Assembly: GCA_900073065.1 (NCBI GenBank)
Contig: FJOG01000058.1
Span: forward strand, 161,388 to 225,387
DNA length: 64,000 nucleotides
Reading direction: 5' to 3'
DNA from: Phialocephala subalpina
Taxonomy: Eukaryota > Ascomycota > Leotiomycetes > Helotiales > Mollisiaceae
Made by a program: the position numbers and the translations under genes. Positions within the stretch are counted from its first letter, which is position 1. Each line of letters starts with the position of its first letter. This document shows, in pieces, positions 53,596 to 64,000 of the stretch. The notes under the pieces were generated by a model. The model was not told the DNA's origin. It saw nothing but the letters and a program-made list of their open reading frames with translations, and did not search any database.

Positions 53596-56500
53596 CTCGA
53601 ATATCCTTTTTCCTTAGCGTTATAATTTCTATAGTTTCGTTAATTTTATACTTTGCGAAACTTTTTTATTTAATTCTTTTTTTCCTTTATTTTTACGATT
53701 ATAAATACAAAAAACACGCAAAATAAACAAAAAGAAAATACTAAAAAAAAAGACGAAAAAAGTTCAAAAAAATAAATTTAATGATAATAATAATAATATT
53801 AATAATTCTCTTGTCCTAAAGGAAATCCTAAAGTATATTAATAAGGTATATAATAAGTAAATAAATATATAGTAAGAGTAAGTTTTTTCTTCTTTCTAAT
53901 TTATATATATTTCAAAGTAAGAAAATATATTAATATTTTAATTTCTAGTTTTTATAAGTTCACAAAGACTCGTTTAAGCGTAAACCTTTACTATTTTCGT
54001 ACTTTAAAGTATTTTACTAAATTTATTGGATTATTAATACTAAGTTAATTAAAGAAAATAGCGATCGTTAATATTATACGTTATTATATACGACGTTTTA
54101 CTTTAATTTAACCGCGAGAAACCGGCGAATATATTCTTAAATAATTCAAGAGATTACTCACTTATATAAATATAATATTATATAATTATCATATTTAATT
54201 ATAATTATTTTTATATTAATAAGTGAAAATATATTAAAGAATCGCTTAAATTGAAAATCGGCTTATTAATTGCCTATCGAGAATAATATTATTTAATTTT
54301 AAAGAAATACTTTATTTTAGTTTTCGTTATTTAAAAAAACGATTAATTTAAATTTGATTATAAAGCTTTTTAAATTAAATTTAACGCTAAAATAAATTTC
54401 TATTATTATTTATTAATAGAAATAAAAGAATTAATAGAATTTTTAACTCGAGTAAATAATAAAAAAAGTTACGTTATAATATACGTAATTTCTTTAATTA
54501 ATTTGTTTTAAATTAAATATATATTAATATTTTTTAGTAAAATATTATTATATTAATTGAATAAAGCTAAAATAAGAAACTAGAAATCCGAATAACTTTA
54601 ATAAAAGAATTTACGAAATAAATCAAATCTAAAAACTCTTTATTATTTTATATTGCCAATATAAGTTAATTTCTTTAAAACAAATTATAATATCTAATAA
54701 ATGAAAATATAACGAGTTTATTACTTATTTTTAATCTTATTTTATTTATCTTTAATATTACTCTTATTAACGATATATTTAAATATTATAAAATAATTAA
54801 TAAGATTTTCGATTTATAACCCTTATAATATAATAATCATTAAATCTTAAAATGGGCTAATTATATGCAAAATATACTTATTTTCTAAAGTATAACTTGT
54901 AATAATTTTACTAGAAAAATTCAAAAGTTAAATTTATTCTCAAAGTAATTTATAAGCGCAATTTAACGAGCTAACTTTCCCAACGTTATTATCTACGATA
55001 ATAAACGTAAAGTAATTATTAAAATTAATAATAAAGTTTTTATTTTACTTTGATTATAATTTACTAATTATAATTTAACTCGTAATTATTCGATTATCGA
55101 ATTAAAGAAATTTATTAAGTAATCAAATTATAGAGTATTTTAAACGTATTATATAGCGGAAAAGAATATAAATAATTAAAATAATTTTCTCAATTAATTA
55201 TATCGAATTAATTTCATCGAGAATATACGTAAAATATTATTATATTATAATTTAAAGCTTTAATAATCGCTTTTAGCGAAAATATAATACGAGTTTTAAT
55301 AGTAATCGGATTTTATCGCCTTTTAAAAAGAGTTTACGAACCTAAATAATAATATTACTACGGTAATAAATAAAGAGAATAATCGAAAGTTTCGAGCCTA
55401 ACGAAAAGATTTATATATAAAGTAATAATAGTTTATTAAAAAAGAATTAAAAAAGTATTATAAAAGTTAACCTCGAAAATACTTATTTTAAAGCAATTAA
55501 AGGGATCGTTATTATAACTTTTTTAATCGCGTTTACTATATAATACTCGAACGTAATTATTTAATACGAATATTACTTTTATTAGTTTCTTTTCGAAGCT
55601 TTAAAAGCTAAGTTATTCTCGAAGATTTTATCGCATTTTATAAAAGCGATTCTCGTATAATATATTAATTAGTATTAAAGTTTATTTTAAATTATTATTT
55701 AGTATCTAATTATAAACAAAAGATTTAAAAGTTAATAAACTTTTATTCTTACGTTAATTTAAATTAATAAAACTTTGTTTTTATATAATATTCTTATTAC
55801 TAACTAATAAAAGTATATATATTATTACTAAAAAGCTTATTTTAAAAAAAATCCGAATATATTATTTTTTATTTCTAATATAATATATAAATAACGAGTA
55901 AAATAAATTAAATACTTTATTATTAAAATTACTTTAATAAACTCGATATATTTTTACGATATAATCCCGTTACTTTTTATTATATTATTATTTATATTAA
56001 ATACTATTTTAATTATCTTCGTAATTCGATATTATTAATTATTTAACGAATATATTAATTCTTTAAATAAGTATTCTAATTAAAACACGTGAAGAAATAT
56101 ATAAAAAAAAATATTAAAAGTATTGATTTTAATAAACCCGTTTTATATTTATATTTTTTATATATTGAATTTTATATATTTAAATTACCTTAAAATTTAC
56201 GCGAATACTTTTAAAACGATTATAATATTCCGATATTTAACTCGAAGAAAAAGCGTCGATTTAATATAAAGAATTAATCAAATACTCAAAAAAGAAATCA
56301 AATATNNNNNNNNNNNNNNNNNNNNAAAGAAAATATCCGCGATTTTAAAGTAAACTATATACCGTTATCTTTGATTCTAAGCCTAATTAATCGGGATATC
56401 ACGAGATTGAATCTGAGCTTTAAAATAAAGTACCAAATTATAACTTCGTTAATTATTCGGCTAAAAATCTTAAATCTAATGATTCGAATATCATTAAATT

Positions 56501-58789
56501 TCTAACGATAATATTTACGAGTTTTAATCGCGAAATTACTTAGTATTTTAACTTAGTATCGAATATAAATAATATTAGTATTTATAGACTTATTAATTCG
56601 CTTATATACATTGATTTTTAGCTTTTCTTTTAATTAATTATTCTATTTATTAAAAATGAATTATTTTGCTTATTTATAGTTAATATTTCTCCGAGTTTAA
56701 CGATAGCGTTTTTAAATACATATAATATCACGCTAATCCAAGGTATAATTAAATTAGAATATTATATAAGCCTCGATAAAAAAGAGGCCTATTTATTAGA
56801 GGATAGAAATTCTATTGAAGATATAATCCTTATTTAAAATACGTTAGAATAATTAGTATTTTGGGGAGTTAATTCTAATTAGGATATAAATGCTATTATA
56901 CTCGTAATCGATAATAAGAATACGAAAACTATTTCGATTATTAGCGATACTCTTTTTACTATGAAATTATTAAAAGACTTATTTTCGGCGCTAAATTCTA
57001 AGGATATAACCTCCAAATAAAGAAGCCCTAATTATTTAAATAATAATTCTATGAATATTAATAAATTATTAATTATTATTTTCGTTAAAAGTATTTATAA
57101 AAAGATATTAATAATTAGATTAAAGCGTATAAAAAGCATAATAATATAATCGCTATATAATAATTAAAGAGTAAAAAATTAATTTATTATAATTAACGCC
57201 AAAAAATGTAAAATTAAAGCGCTATTTATTAAATAAAAATAAAATAAAACGATTTAATATTTTATAAAATAAAAAAGCATTTTAAACGAAAAGAATTAAT
57301 AGGTTAAAAAAGATAATATTAGCCGAGAGCTTATTAAAACATTTAATGCGATTTATTAAAGAAATTATTTAAGTATATAATTATTTAAAAAGCGAATATA
57401 AAAGCGAATAATCGAATACTTAATTAAATAGAAAGGCTAATCGAATCGAGAGAATTCTTAGGTAAAAAGAGTTATTATAAGCTATAAACGAATTACGGAA
57501 TTTGAGGTGAAAAGGAAATAGTTTTTCTATAAATATCAAAAGAAATAATATATTAAAACCTCAAAAAAAAGTAAAATTCTAATAAATATAAATAATAAAT
57601 TACAATGAAATAATTTATAAGAAATTATATAAAAAAAATTCATTTATTATTCGATCGTATAAATTAGAATTAATTCGATAAAATATATTTAAAAAACTCT
57701 TATATAAATAAATCGTTACGTTTTTATTTAAAGAATATCTTTTAATAAATCAAATAATAATTACTTTAGAAAAGAGTATTATTTATTTGTAAATACTTTT
57801 TAATTCTTATTATTCGTTTAAAAATTACTTTTATTTATATAATATTATAAATATAAAATTACAAAAAGATTCCCTTAAAATTATATATTTCAATTTTATA
57901 ATATAAAGAGAATCAATTTAATAAGTATTATTTATAAGAAATAGTAATAATTTCAATTTCTTTAATATTATAAATATTTTATTCGCAATTTAATGCGATT
58001 TTATAGCGCTTTTTCTAAAAGTTTCTATTAAATTATCTTATTTTCGAATATCGTTTTATAGATATTAATTTTCTAAGTTTACTATATATAATATCACTTT
58101 AAATTAATTCGTAATCTTTTTAATCTCTTTTTTCAATTACGTTTTTATTATAATAATATCTTTTTATTTGCTTACTTTAGACTTTAAAATTGAAATTTCT
58201 ATTTCTAATTCCAAAATTCTCGCTATAAAATTTTCTTTAACTCTTATAAACAATATATACTAAGTTTAAAATTAATTTAAATCTTTTTAAATAATAAATA
58301 AAAATATATACTTTTTTAATTATAATTTCAAACGAAGCGTTAATTTCACGATAAAACTTTATATAAATTCTAATCGAATATTTATTTAAATTCTTTTTAA
58401 AAAGATATATTCTTATTAGTAAATATTTCTATAAATATAAATTTTTCGTATTTATTATTAAACGGACTTCGAAAGATTCGATTGATATTCTTAGCTTATT
58501 TTCTTTCGCGGTTTATTAGTATTAATTAAATTATTAAATTTTTAGACTTTATTAATATACTTTAAAAGCGTTTCCCGGCACATTGCCCTTTATTTAGCGC
58601 GATCAATATTACTTGGCCGAAACGAGACCATCGTAATAAACGAGTATATTTTATGATTAAAAAGATATTTAAATTATTTGAAAAGGATTATTCTATAAGA
58701 AACGATTAAATTTCAGATTTAATTAGATTATACTTCTACTTCTTTAAATCTTAAGCTAGGATTCTAAAAATAAGTGTAATTAGAATAGG
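53596..58789. other. AT-rich RIP-mutated repeat block
   Basis: Overwhelmingly A/T, with TA-rich runs, fairly frequent CG and very rare CA or TG. This is the pattern left when CpA is converted to TpA. No frame longer than a few dozen codons survives. Around 56760-56990 (+) a low-quality frame with stops (SLDKKEAYLLED; AIILVIDNKNTKT) hints at an old transposon product that I cannot name. Confidence 0.7.
56306..56325. other. Assembly gap, 20 N
   Basis: Twenty N in a row inside the AT-rich block. The fixed length suggests a gap of unknown size. Confidence 0.98.
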
Positions 58790-59018
58790 CCCCCTCAAAA
58801 ATAGAATCTTAGTATTACTCCTCGGAGTCCACGAACGGCCCCTGCACCCGTGACTTTATTCGATCGAACCAGTGGCATAAGGGCTATCTCTGGTCAGAAA
58901 ATCGGCAAAGCGCTTAAATCAGGGAATTAGGAACAGAAGCAGCTATTAAAAAGACTAGTAGAAGAGATTTCAAATGTTTAGGGGACAAGCATAAAAACCA
59001 ATTCCTCACTGAACTCAT

Positions 59019-59570
59019 TCACCAATTTTCCAGAATTGGCTTTAGCTTGTTCAATAGATCCCACTCCTTCTCTTGGCTATCTATGCCAACTGTTTTGATA
59101 GCATCCATGAGAGGCCCCTCCATAATAATTGCTCTGCTCGAGACGACCTCCTCAACTTCTTTATATGAAAAGCTTAAAACCAAACTTGCAGATATCTGGC
59201 TAATACCATCAAAATTGAGAATATGAGCCTGATTAGGCTTACCATCCAAGTCCAGTTCAATGCAACAGTCGTCACAGATAGTTAATAGCCCCATTAATCG
59301 CTTGCTCCCTTTCAACAGTTTGTGTTTGATCCTAGTGAAAAAAGCATAGACAAACCCGTGAATTCTATTGTCTATAATATTAATACAACAGACGTTAATC
59401 TTCGCTTTAGTTTCAGACTTTGTGCTGTCGTATTTCTTTGTAGTGAAGTCGAGCTTCGATTGTTCAAGGTTTTGCAATGTCAAATTGTAAAAATAGTAGA
59501 CATGGACTAGGGTTTTGTTTGGGGCCGATTTAGAGAGCAAGAGCTCTTGCGATGATATTGGAGAAAGCAT
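59019..59570 (-). CDS. Unknown protein in an unmutated island within the RIP block
   Basis: Intact 183-codon frame, ATG 59570 to TAG near 59019, with ordinary codon use. The flanks are almost pure A/T. It reads MLSPISSQELLLSKSAPNKT, then a hydrophilic region (SKLDFTTKKYDSTKSETKAKI), INVCCINIIDNRIHGFVYAFF, a CDDCCIELDLDGKPN segment and a C-terminal acidic/hydrophobic part ending LLNKLKPILENW. Upstream, the same frame continues as EIPKIVHACNVK to an AAG acceptor near 59620. A GTAAGT donor 47 nt further up joins it to EATLYNEDKVRKKVP, so an earlier exon may exist and be lost in AT-rich sequence. I recognise no family. It could be a recent insertion, a late-transferred gene or the unmutated part of a host gene. 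Confidence 0.5.
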   Translation of the reverse strand: MLSPISSQELLLSKSAPNKTLVHVYYFYNLTLQNLEQSKLDFTTKKYDSTKSETKAKINVCCINIIDNRIHGFVYAFFTRIKHKLLKGSKRLMGLLTICDDCCIELDLDGKPNQAHILNFDGISQISASLVLSFSYKEVEEVVSSRAIIMEGPLMDAIKTVGIDSQEKEWDLLNKLKPILENW

Positions 59571-59719
59571 CTTGACGTTACAAGCGTGGACGATTTTTGG
59601 GATTTCCTTAAACTCAGCTTACCCCGTGGGTCGTCCAAGGTCAGTCCAACTTACCGGAACCTTCTTTCGAACTTTGTCTTCATTATATAAAGTTGCTTCA
59701 ATAAATTAACAAACTATAA

Positions 59720-62700
59720 AACATGTTTACTTTATAAAAAGCTTTAATTTATTCTATTATTCAAACGCTTCGCTTTATAGTAAAGTATATATAATTAAAT
59801 AGCAACTTTCTACTTTATTATATATAGTATATTTTTAGAATGTAAATTAATAGTAATAAGATCGAGAAGATCTAATAATAAACTAAGAGCGAAATAGTAC
59901 TATAATACCGATATAATATTTCGAAAGCCGAAATGAATATTTTATCGAAAGATATTAAACGCTATATCCGACGACTAATTTTGTTCCGACGACGTTCCTT
60001 CAAACTATATTAATACACCAAGTGAAAGCAAGTTTGAAGGCTTACTTGAGTTACTCGCATTATTCGACCCGCACGAATAGAATCCAGACGAATTACTAAA
60101 GTAGTTCCGTGAAAAAGATCTCGCGATAAATCTCGCGAAAAGCGATTTAATATTCTATCGCCGGAATTTATAATAAAAGAGAAGTTTCATGGAAAGTATA
60201 ATTAATATCAAAATCTAAATATAATTTATTATCGTAGTAAATATAAATTCTTAAAATTAAATTATTAATAAAAGAATTTGGTTTCGAGGTATTATAAATA
60301 GAATTACTATTAATAATTAAATTATAATAATTATTAATTATTGTTTTTATAATAGTATTAAAATTGCGATTATTTTATTTCTTTGTTTATTATTTTAATA
60401 CTTGTAAACAAAGTATTATAAAAAGTTTTTTTTTTGAATTTTATTTGATATAAAAATTAAATATACGAGAAAATGCAATTATATATAAAGTATTTTATAT
60501 AATAAAAATATCGATTGGTATTAGAAAGATTTTTCGAAGCGTATAAAGTATTTTAGCTTTAATATAAAAAAACGAGTTAATATCGCATTAAATTAATAAA
60601 TTCTAAATAAATTATATTAAAATAAACTTATATATTATATATTAGCTCGATTATTTGAAATCATTTATATTATTAAATGAAAAGAATAATTTACTAAAAA
60701 AGCTAATATAGTTCTACTAACCGTAAACTAAATATTAAACTAATATATAATTAGTATTAATTACGATTTTATATAATCAATTAATTATTAATTGATATTA
60801 TATAAAGAAAACACTTCGTTTAAAAGATTAATGTTTTTCTAACGAATAATACGAAATTTACGCGAAATAAAAAACCTTATCTTCTTTATCAAGAATATAT
60901 TTACGTAATTAAAAAACTAGAAATAAAACTTTGATTTCAAGGATTAAAAGTATTATAATTATTAATTCTTTGAATACAATTATTATAATAATTACTTCTT
61001 TTCTATATATTATTGAAAAAAGCAAAATCTTATAAGATTTTAATTCTAAAAACGCATTTCCTTCCAAATATATACGAAGTTCCACCTTTAATATATATAT
61101 GGCCGATATTTCGAAGATATAATATATAATATATATAATACCAAACAAATTATAGTATTACTTTATAAAAACTTCGGTTTTAAAATTTCTAATTTATTAG
61201 TAAATCCTCGATTTCACGAATTTTTTTATTCTCGAAAAATATTAAAATACAAAGAAGAATTATACTCGGTTATACGATTATAGCCATAATAAAGTTTTCG
61301 ACGAAAAGAATAATTTTATAGACTTAAAAACGTTTATTAGTAATCGGGCTTTAAAAGGCTTTGAGATCTTATAATAATTTCTATTTCGAATTAAATTTCT
61401 AACGAATTAAAAAAGCGATAATACATTGGATTAAAATTAAAGTATTAAGATTGGAATTTATTTTAGTTTCTATTATAAAAAGTAACGTTATATTTAATAG
61501 CCGCTCAAATTCTCTAAATTTTTTTTTAATAATAATTTAAATTAGAAATAATAATTTTTCAAGTCTTTTAAATCCCGAAATAATTTCAAAAATCTCGGGT
61601 TATTTCGTTTTATAAAATTCTTTTTTATTTATTAATATATTTTAAATTAATTATTCTATTGAATTTTATTAAAGTTTTTTCTAAATAAAATATTTATTTT
61701 ATTTTTAATAAATCTTAAAAAATTATATAATTTATTTATTAAATTCTTATTACTTATAAATATAAAGCTTTTAATTTTAATTTTAATTTTTAATATTACG
61801 TTATATTTCGTATAATATACTTCTTTAATAAAGTTCTTTATTATTATTATAATAATTATCTTAATATTTTCGTTAAATTAATATATAATTTAAAATCTCG
61901 TTATTAAATTATAATATAATAATTACGAATTATTAATAAGATTATTTAATAAACTTTTAAAGAATATTACGAAGTTATACTTTATATTAATAATCGTAAT
62001 AAAACGCGAAATTATTATTATTTTAATTATTTTAATTAAAGCTTTAATTTTTAATTATTTAATAATATTTAATATTTATTTAATATTCGGTAATATTTAA
62101 TATAAACGCTAATATTACCTTATTATTATTATAAAAGTAAATGTTTAATTACTAATTATTAGCCTCGTAAATATTAATATTCTAATCGCGTTCAAAAATT
62201 AATTTAAAAGTAAATTTATAATTTAATATTAAAAAAGCTAATATAAATAAAATTTAAATAGTGAATCTAATCTTTTTATAATTTCTCGCGGTTTTATTAT
62301 TATATTTTTTCTCGAGTTTACGAGTTATATTTAGTTCTTTTATTATATTTATATAAACGAAAAGAAAATTCTAAACGCGAAATTAATATTAATAATTTCA
62401 AGTCTTTTTCAAGCGTTCTTATTAATTCGCGTTACAAATGAAAATCAATTACTTAAAAAGCTTCGTATTATTATACGAGAAGTAAATTTTAAGAATAAAC
62501 CAAAGTAACCTTATATTATTTATATTAATATTTCGATTTTAATATTTTTAATAATTACTTTAATTTTTGCCTTTATTTATCTAATAAAAACTACTTATAT
62601 ATTTAGCAAAGAATTTAAGCTCTTTAAAAGTTTTATTAAATTAATTATAATATTATTCGTATTAATAATTATTAATTATATCGTAATTATTATCCGCTTT

Positions 62701-64000
62701 TTAAAAGAAAGAATAATTTGGATTATCGAAATAATTTTTAATTCGAATATTCGAATTTTATTTTTCGTTTTCATTTTTATTATTATTTTAAAATAAATTC
62801 TTAGAATTAAAATAAAATTAATATTTAACGAATTCCAAGTAATTATATTAAATTTAATTATTCTTTTGATTAATTATATTATTTATAATAAATTTGCTCG
62901 TTAGTAAATATTTAATCGCGTATTTTTAATATTTATTAATTCTAATTAAATTAGAAAGAATAATATTTATTACGTTATTTCTATTATTTATTATTATTAT
63001 TTAATTTTATTTAAATCAAATATAATTTACTTATAATTGCGCTCGATTAAAGATTCCAATAAAAAAATATTTGCTTTTGTAATTAATAAATTTTTCGATT
63101 ATTCTAATCTTATAATTCTATAATTTATTTTAAGTATTTTTGTATTTAATTCCTTTATATTTTCTAATTATAATCGTTTTATTTAAATCTTTGCAAATCG
63201 AAGCTATTTAAAGTTATTATTATTATTTTCTTATTATTAGAAATTAAAAAGAAATTATAACCTTTTAAATTTATTATATTAATAACTTTATTAAACCAAA
63301 TATAACGAGATATTTAATTGCGATTCCTATTATTCTTCTAATAAATAAATCTTTCTTTGAGGATAAATTAATAATAAAGGAAATCAATATAATAAATATT
63401 AAGGAAAATATTACTCTAATAGCAATTATACCTCGCATTGGATTTAGAGTTTCTTTGGGAGAATAATTATTCGTTAGTAAAAATTATAAGAAATAATATT
63501 TCCATATTATCTAATTATTTTATAATTAATTATTTTATAATTAATTATTTTATAATTAATTATTTTATAATTAATTATTTCTTATCGTAATTATTCTTAT
63601 ATAGTATTATATTTTGCGCTTTTTTAGAATACGAATAAATCTAATTAATTCGCATAAATATAAAAATATTAATCCTAAGATTAATAATATTAATAATAAT
63701 TATTATTTCGGATTAAATTAATAAGTATAATAAACTATTAATATTTCCATATATATTATTAAACGTATCAAAATTTACTTCGTTTTGTATATCGTTCGTA
63801 TAAACAAAAACCTTAATAAAATTATTAGTATTATTAACGTTTATAAAAAAAGTATTTTAATTATTAAAAGTATTTATTATTTATATTAATATCGTAATTA
63901 GTATCTCGTATAAATTTACGTATATATAAAAGGAAATTATATATTCAAAAAGAATAAATAATAAAAGTAAAACTTAAAATAAAGAGAAATTAGAAACTTA
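59720..64000. other. AT-rich RIP-mutated repeat block, distal part
   Basis: Same composition as 53596-58789. A less mutated scrap at about 59985-60170 reads (plus strand) SKFEGLLELLALFDPHE with stops on both sides and may be old gag or host sequence. A minus-strand frame at 61148-60909 is Ile/Leu-rich and looks like RIP-altered transposon coding. Otherwise nothing is recognisable. Confidence 0.65.
63512..63580. repeat. AT-only tandem repeat, 15-bp unit, about 4.6 copies
   Basis: TAATTATTTTATAAT repeats head to tail four times plus a partial copy, without a visible mismatch. Confidence 0.9.

Noticed and set aside
1..64000. tRNA, rRNA, CRISPR arrays, bacterial-type operons or a secondary-metabolite cluster
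   Set aside because: No tRNA T-loop/anticodon arrangement, rRNA stretch or spaced direct-repeat array was seen. No PKS, NRPS or terpene synthase motif is present, so the transporter and EthD-like gene do not form a cluster.

Overview
The window is nuclear DNA of a filamentous ascomycete. Genes carry several short introns (about 42-120 bp, GT...AG, one GC...AG), and the families are typical of Pezizomycotina: HET, CFEM, a class II-like heme peroxidase, a GT32 mannosyltransferase and a CorA-like membrane protein. The last 17 kb is AT-saturated DNA with the look of repeat-induced point mutation (RIP): many TpA and CpG, few CpA. A CELP0028-type secreted protein, SprT-like paralogues and small zinc-ribbon genes make Leotiomycetes (Helotiales) my best guess. 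That placement is inference; no rRNA or marker gene is present.

Layout. 1-4.7 kb: 3' part of a heme peroxidase, a five-exon small secreted Cys protein and a CELP0028-like effector candidate. 5.1-6.1 kb: a RIP-damaged Tc1/mariner transposase. 6.2-17.8 kb: two diverged SprT-like paralogues, an unknown acidic-tailed protein, an 11-copy 16-bp minisatellite, a small zinc-ribbon candidate and a large multi-exon CorA-like gene. 18.5-22.6 kb: a MITE-like element, a dispersed repeat pair, a HET gene with two reading-frame breaks and a transposase scrap. 22.6-28.7 kb: an MFS sugar transporter and a GPI-anchored CFEM protein. 29.2-30.7 kb: a tandem pair of zinc-ribbon genes, one with an N-myristoylation motif. 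31.3-40.4 kb: an EthD-like two-half protein, a Ser/Thr-rich surface protein, a GT32 enzyme, a CaaX protein split by an amber codon, two small secreted proteins and a third SprT-like paralogue. 40.6-44.6 kb: a PIF1-like helicase with a viroplasmin-like N-terminus, divergent from the ribosome-biogenesis WD40 gene MAK11. 46.3-46.7 kb: a broken WSC-domain gene at the border of the repeat block. 47.2-53.6 kb: a structurally complete Ty3/Gypsy element (349-bp LTRs, ATATT target duplication) on the minus strand, dead by RIP. 53.6-64 kb: AT-rich TE debris with a 20-N gap and one unmutated island near 59 kb holding an intact 183-codon ORF.

There is no operon-like pathway. The common theme is the cell surface and the outside of the cell (peroxidase, effector candidates, CFEM, GT32, Ser/Thr-rich protein, sugar uptake) plus fast-evolving or self-recognition-type genes (HET, SprT-like, zinc-ribbon) beside a repeat block. 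The items I find most interesting are: the antisense ORF in the Gypsy element whose cysteines fit Zn2Cys6 spacing; the three SprT-like paralogues that stepwise lose the zinc-binding motif; the zinc-ribbon genes that share an intron inside the ribbon; and the RIP-free island.
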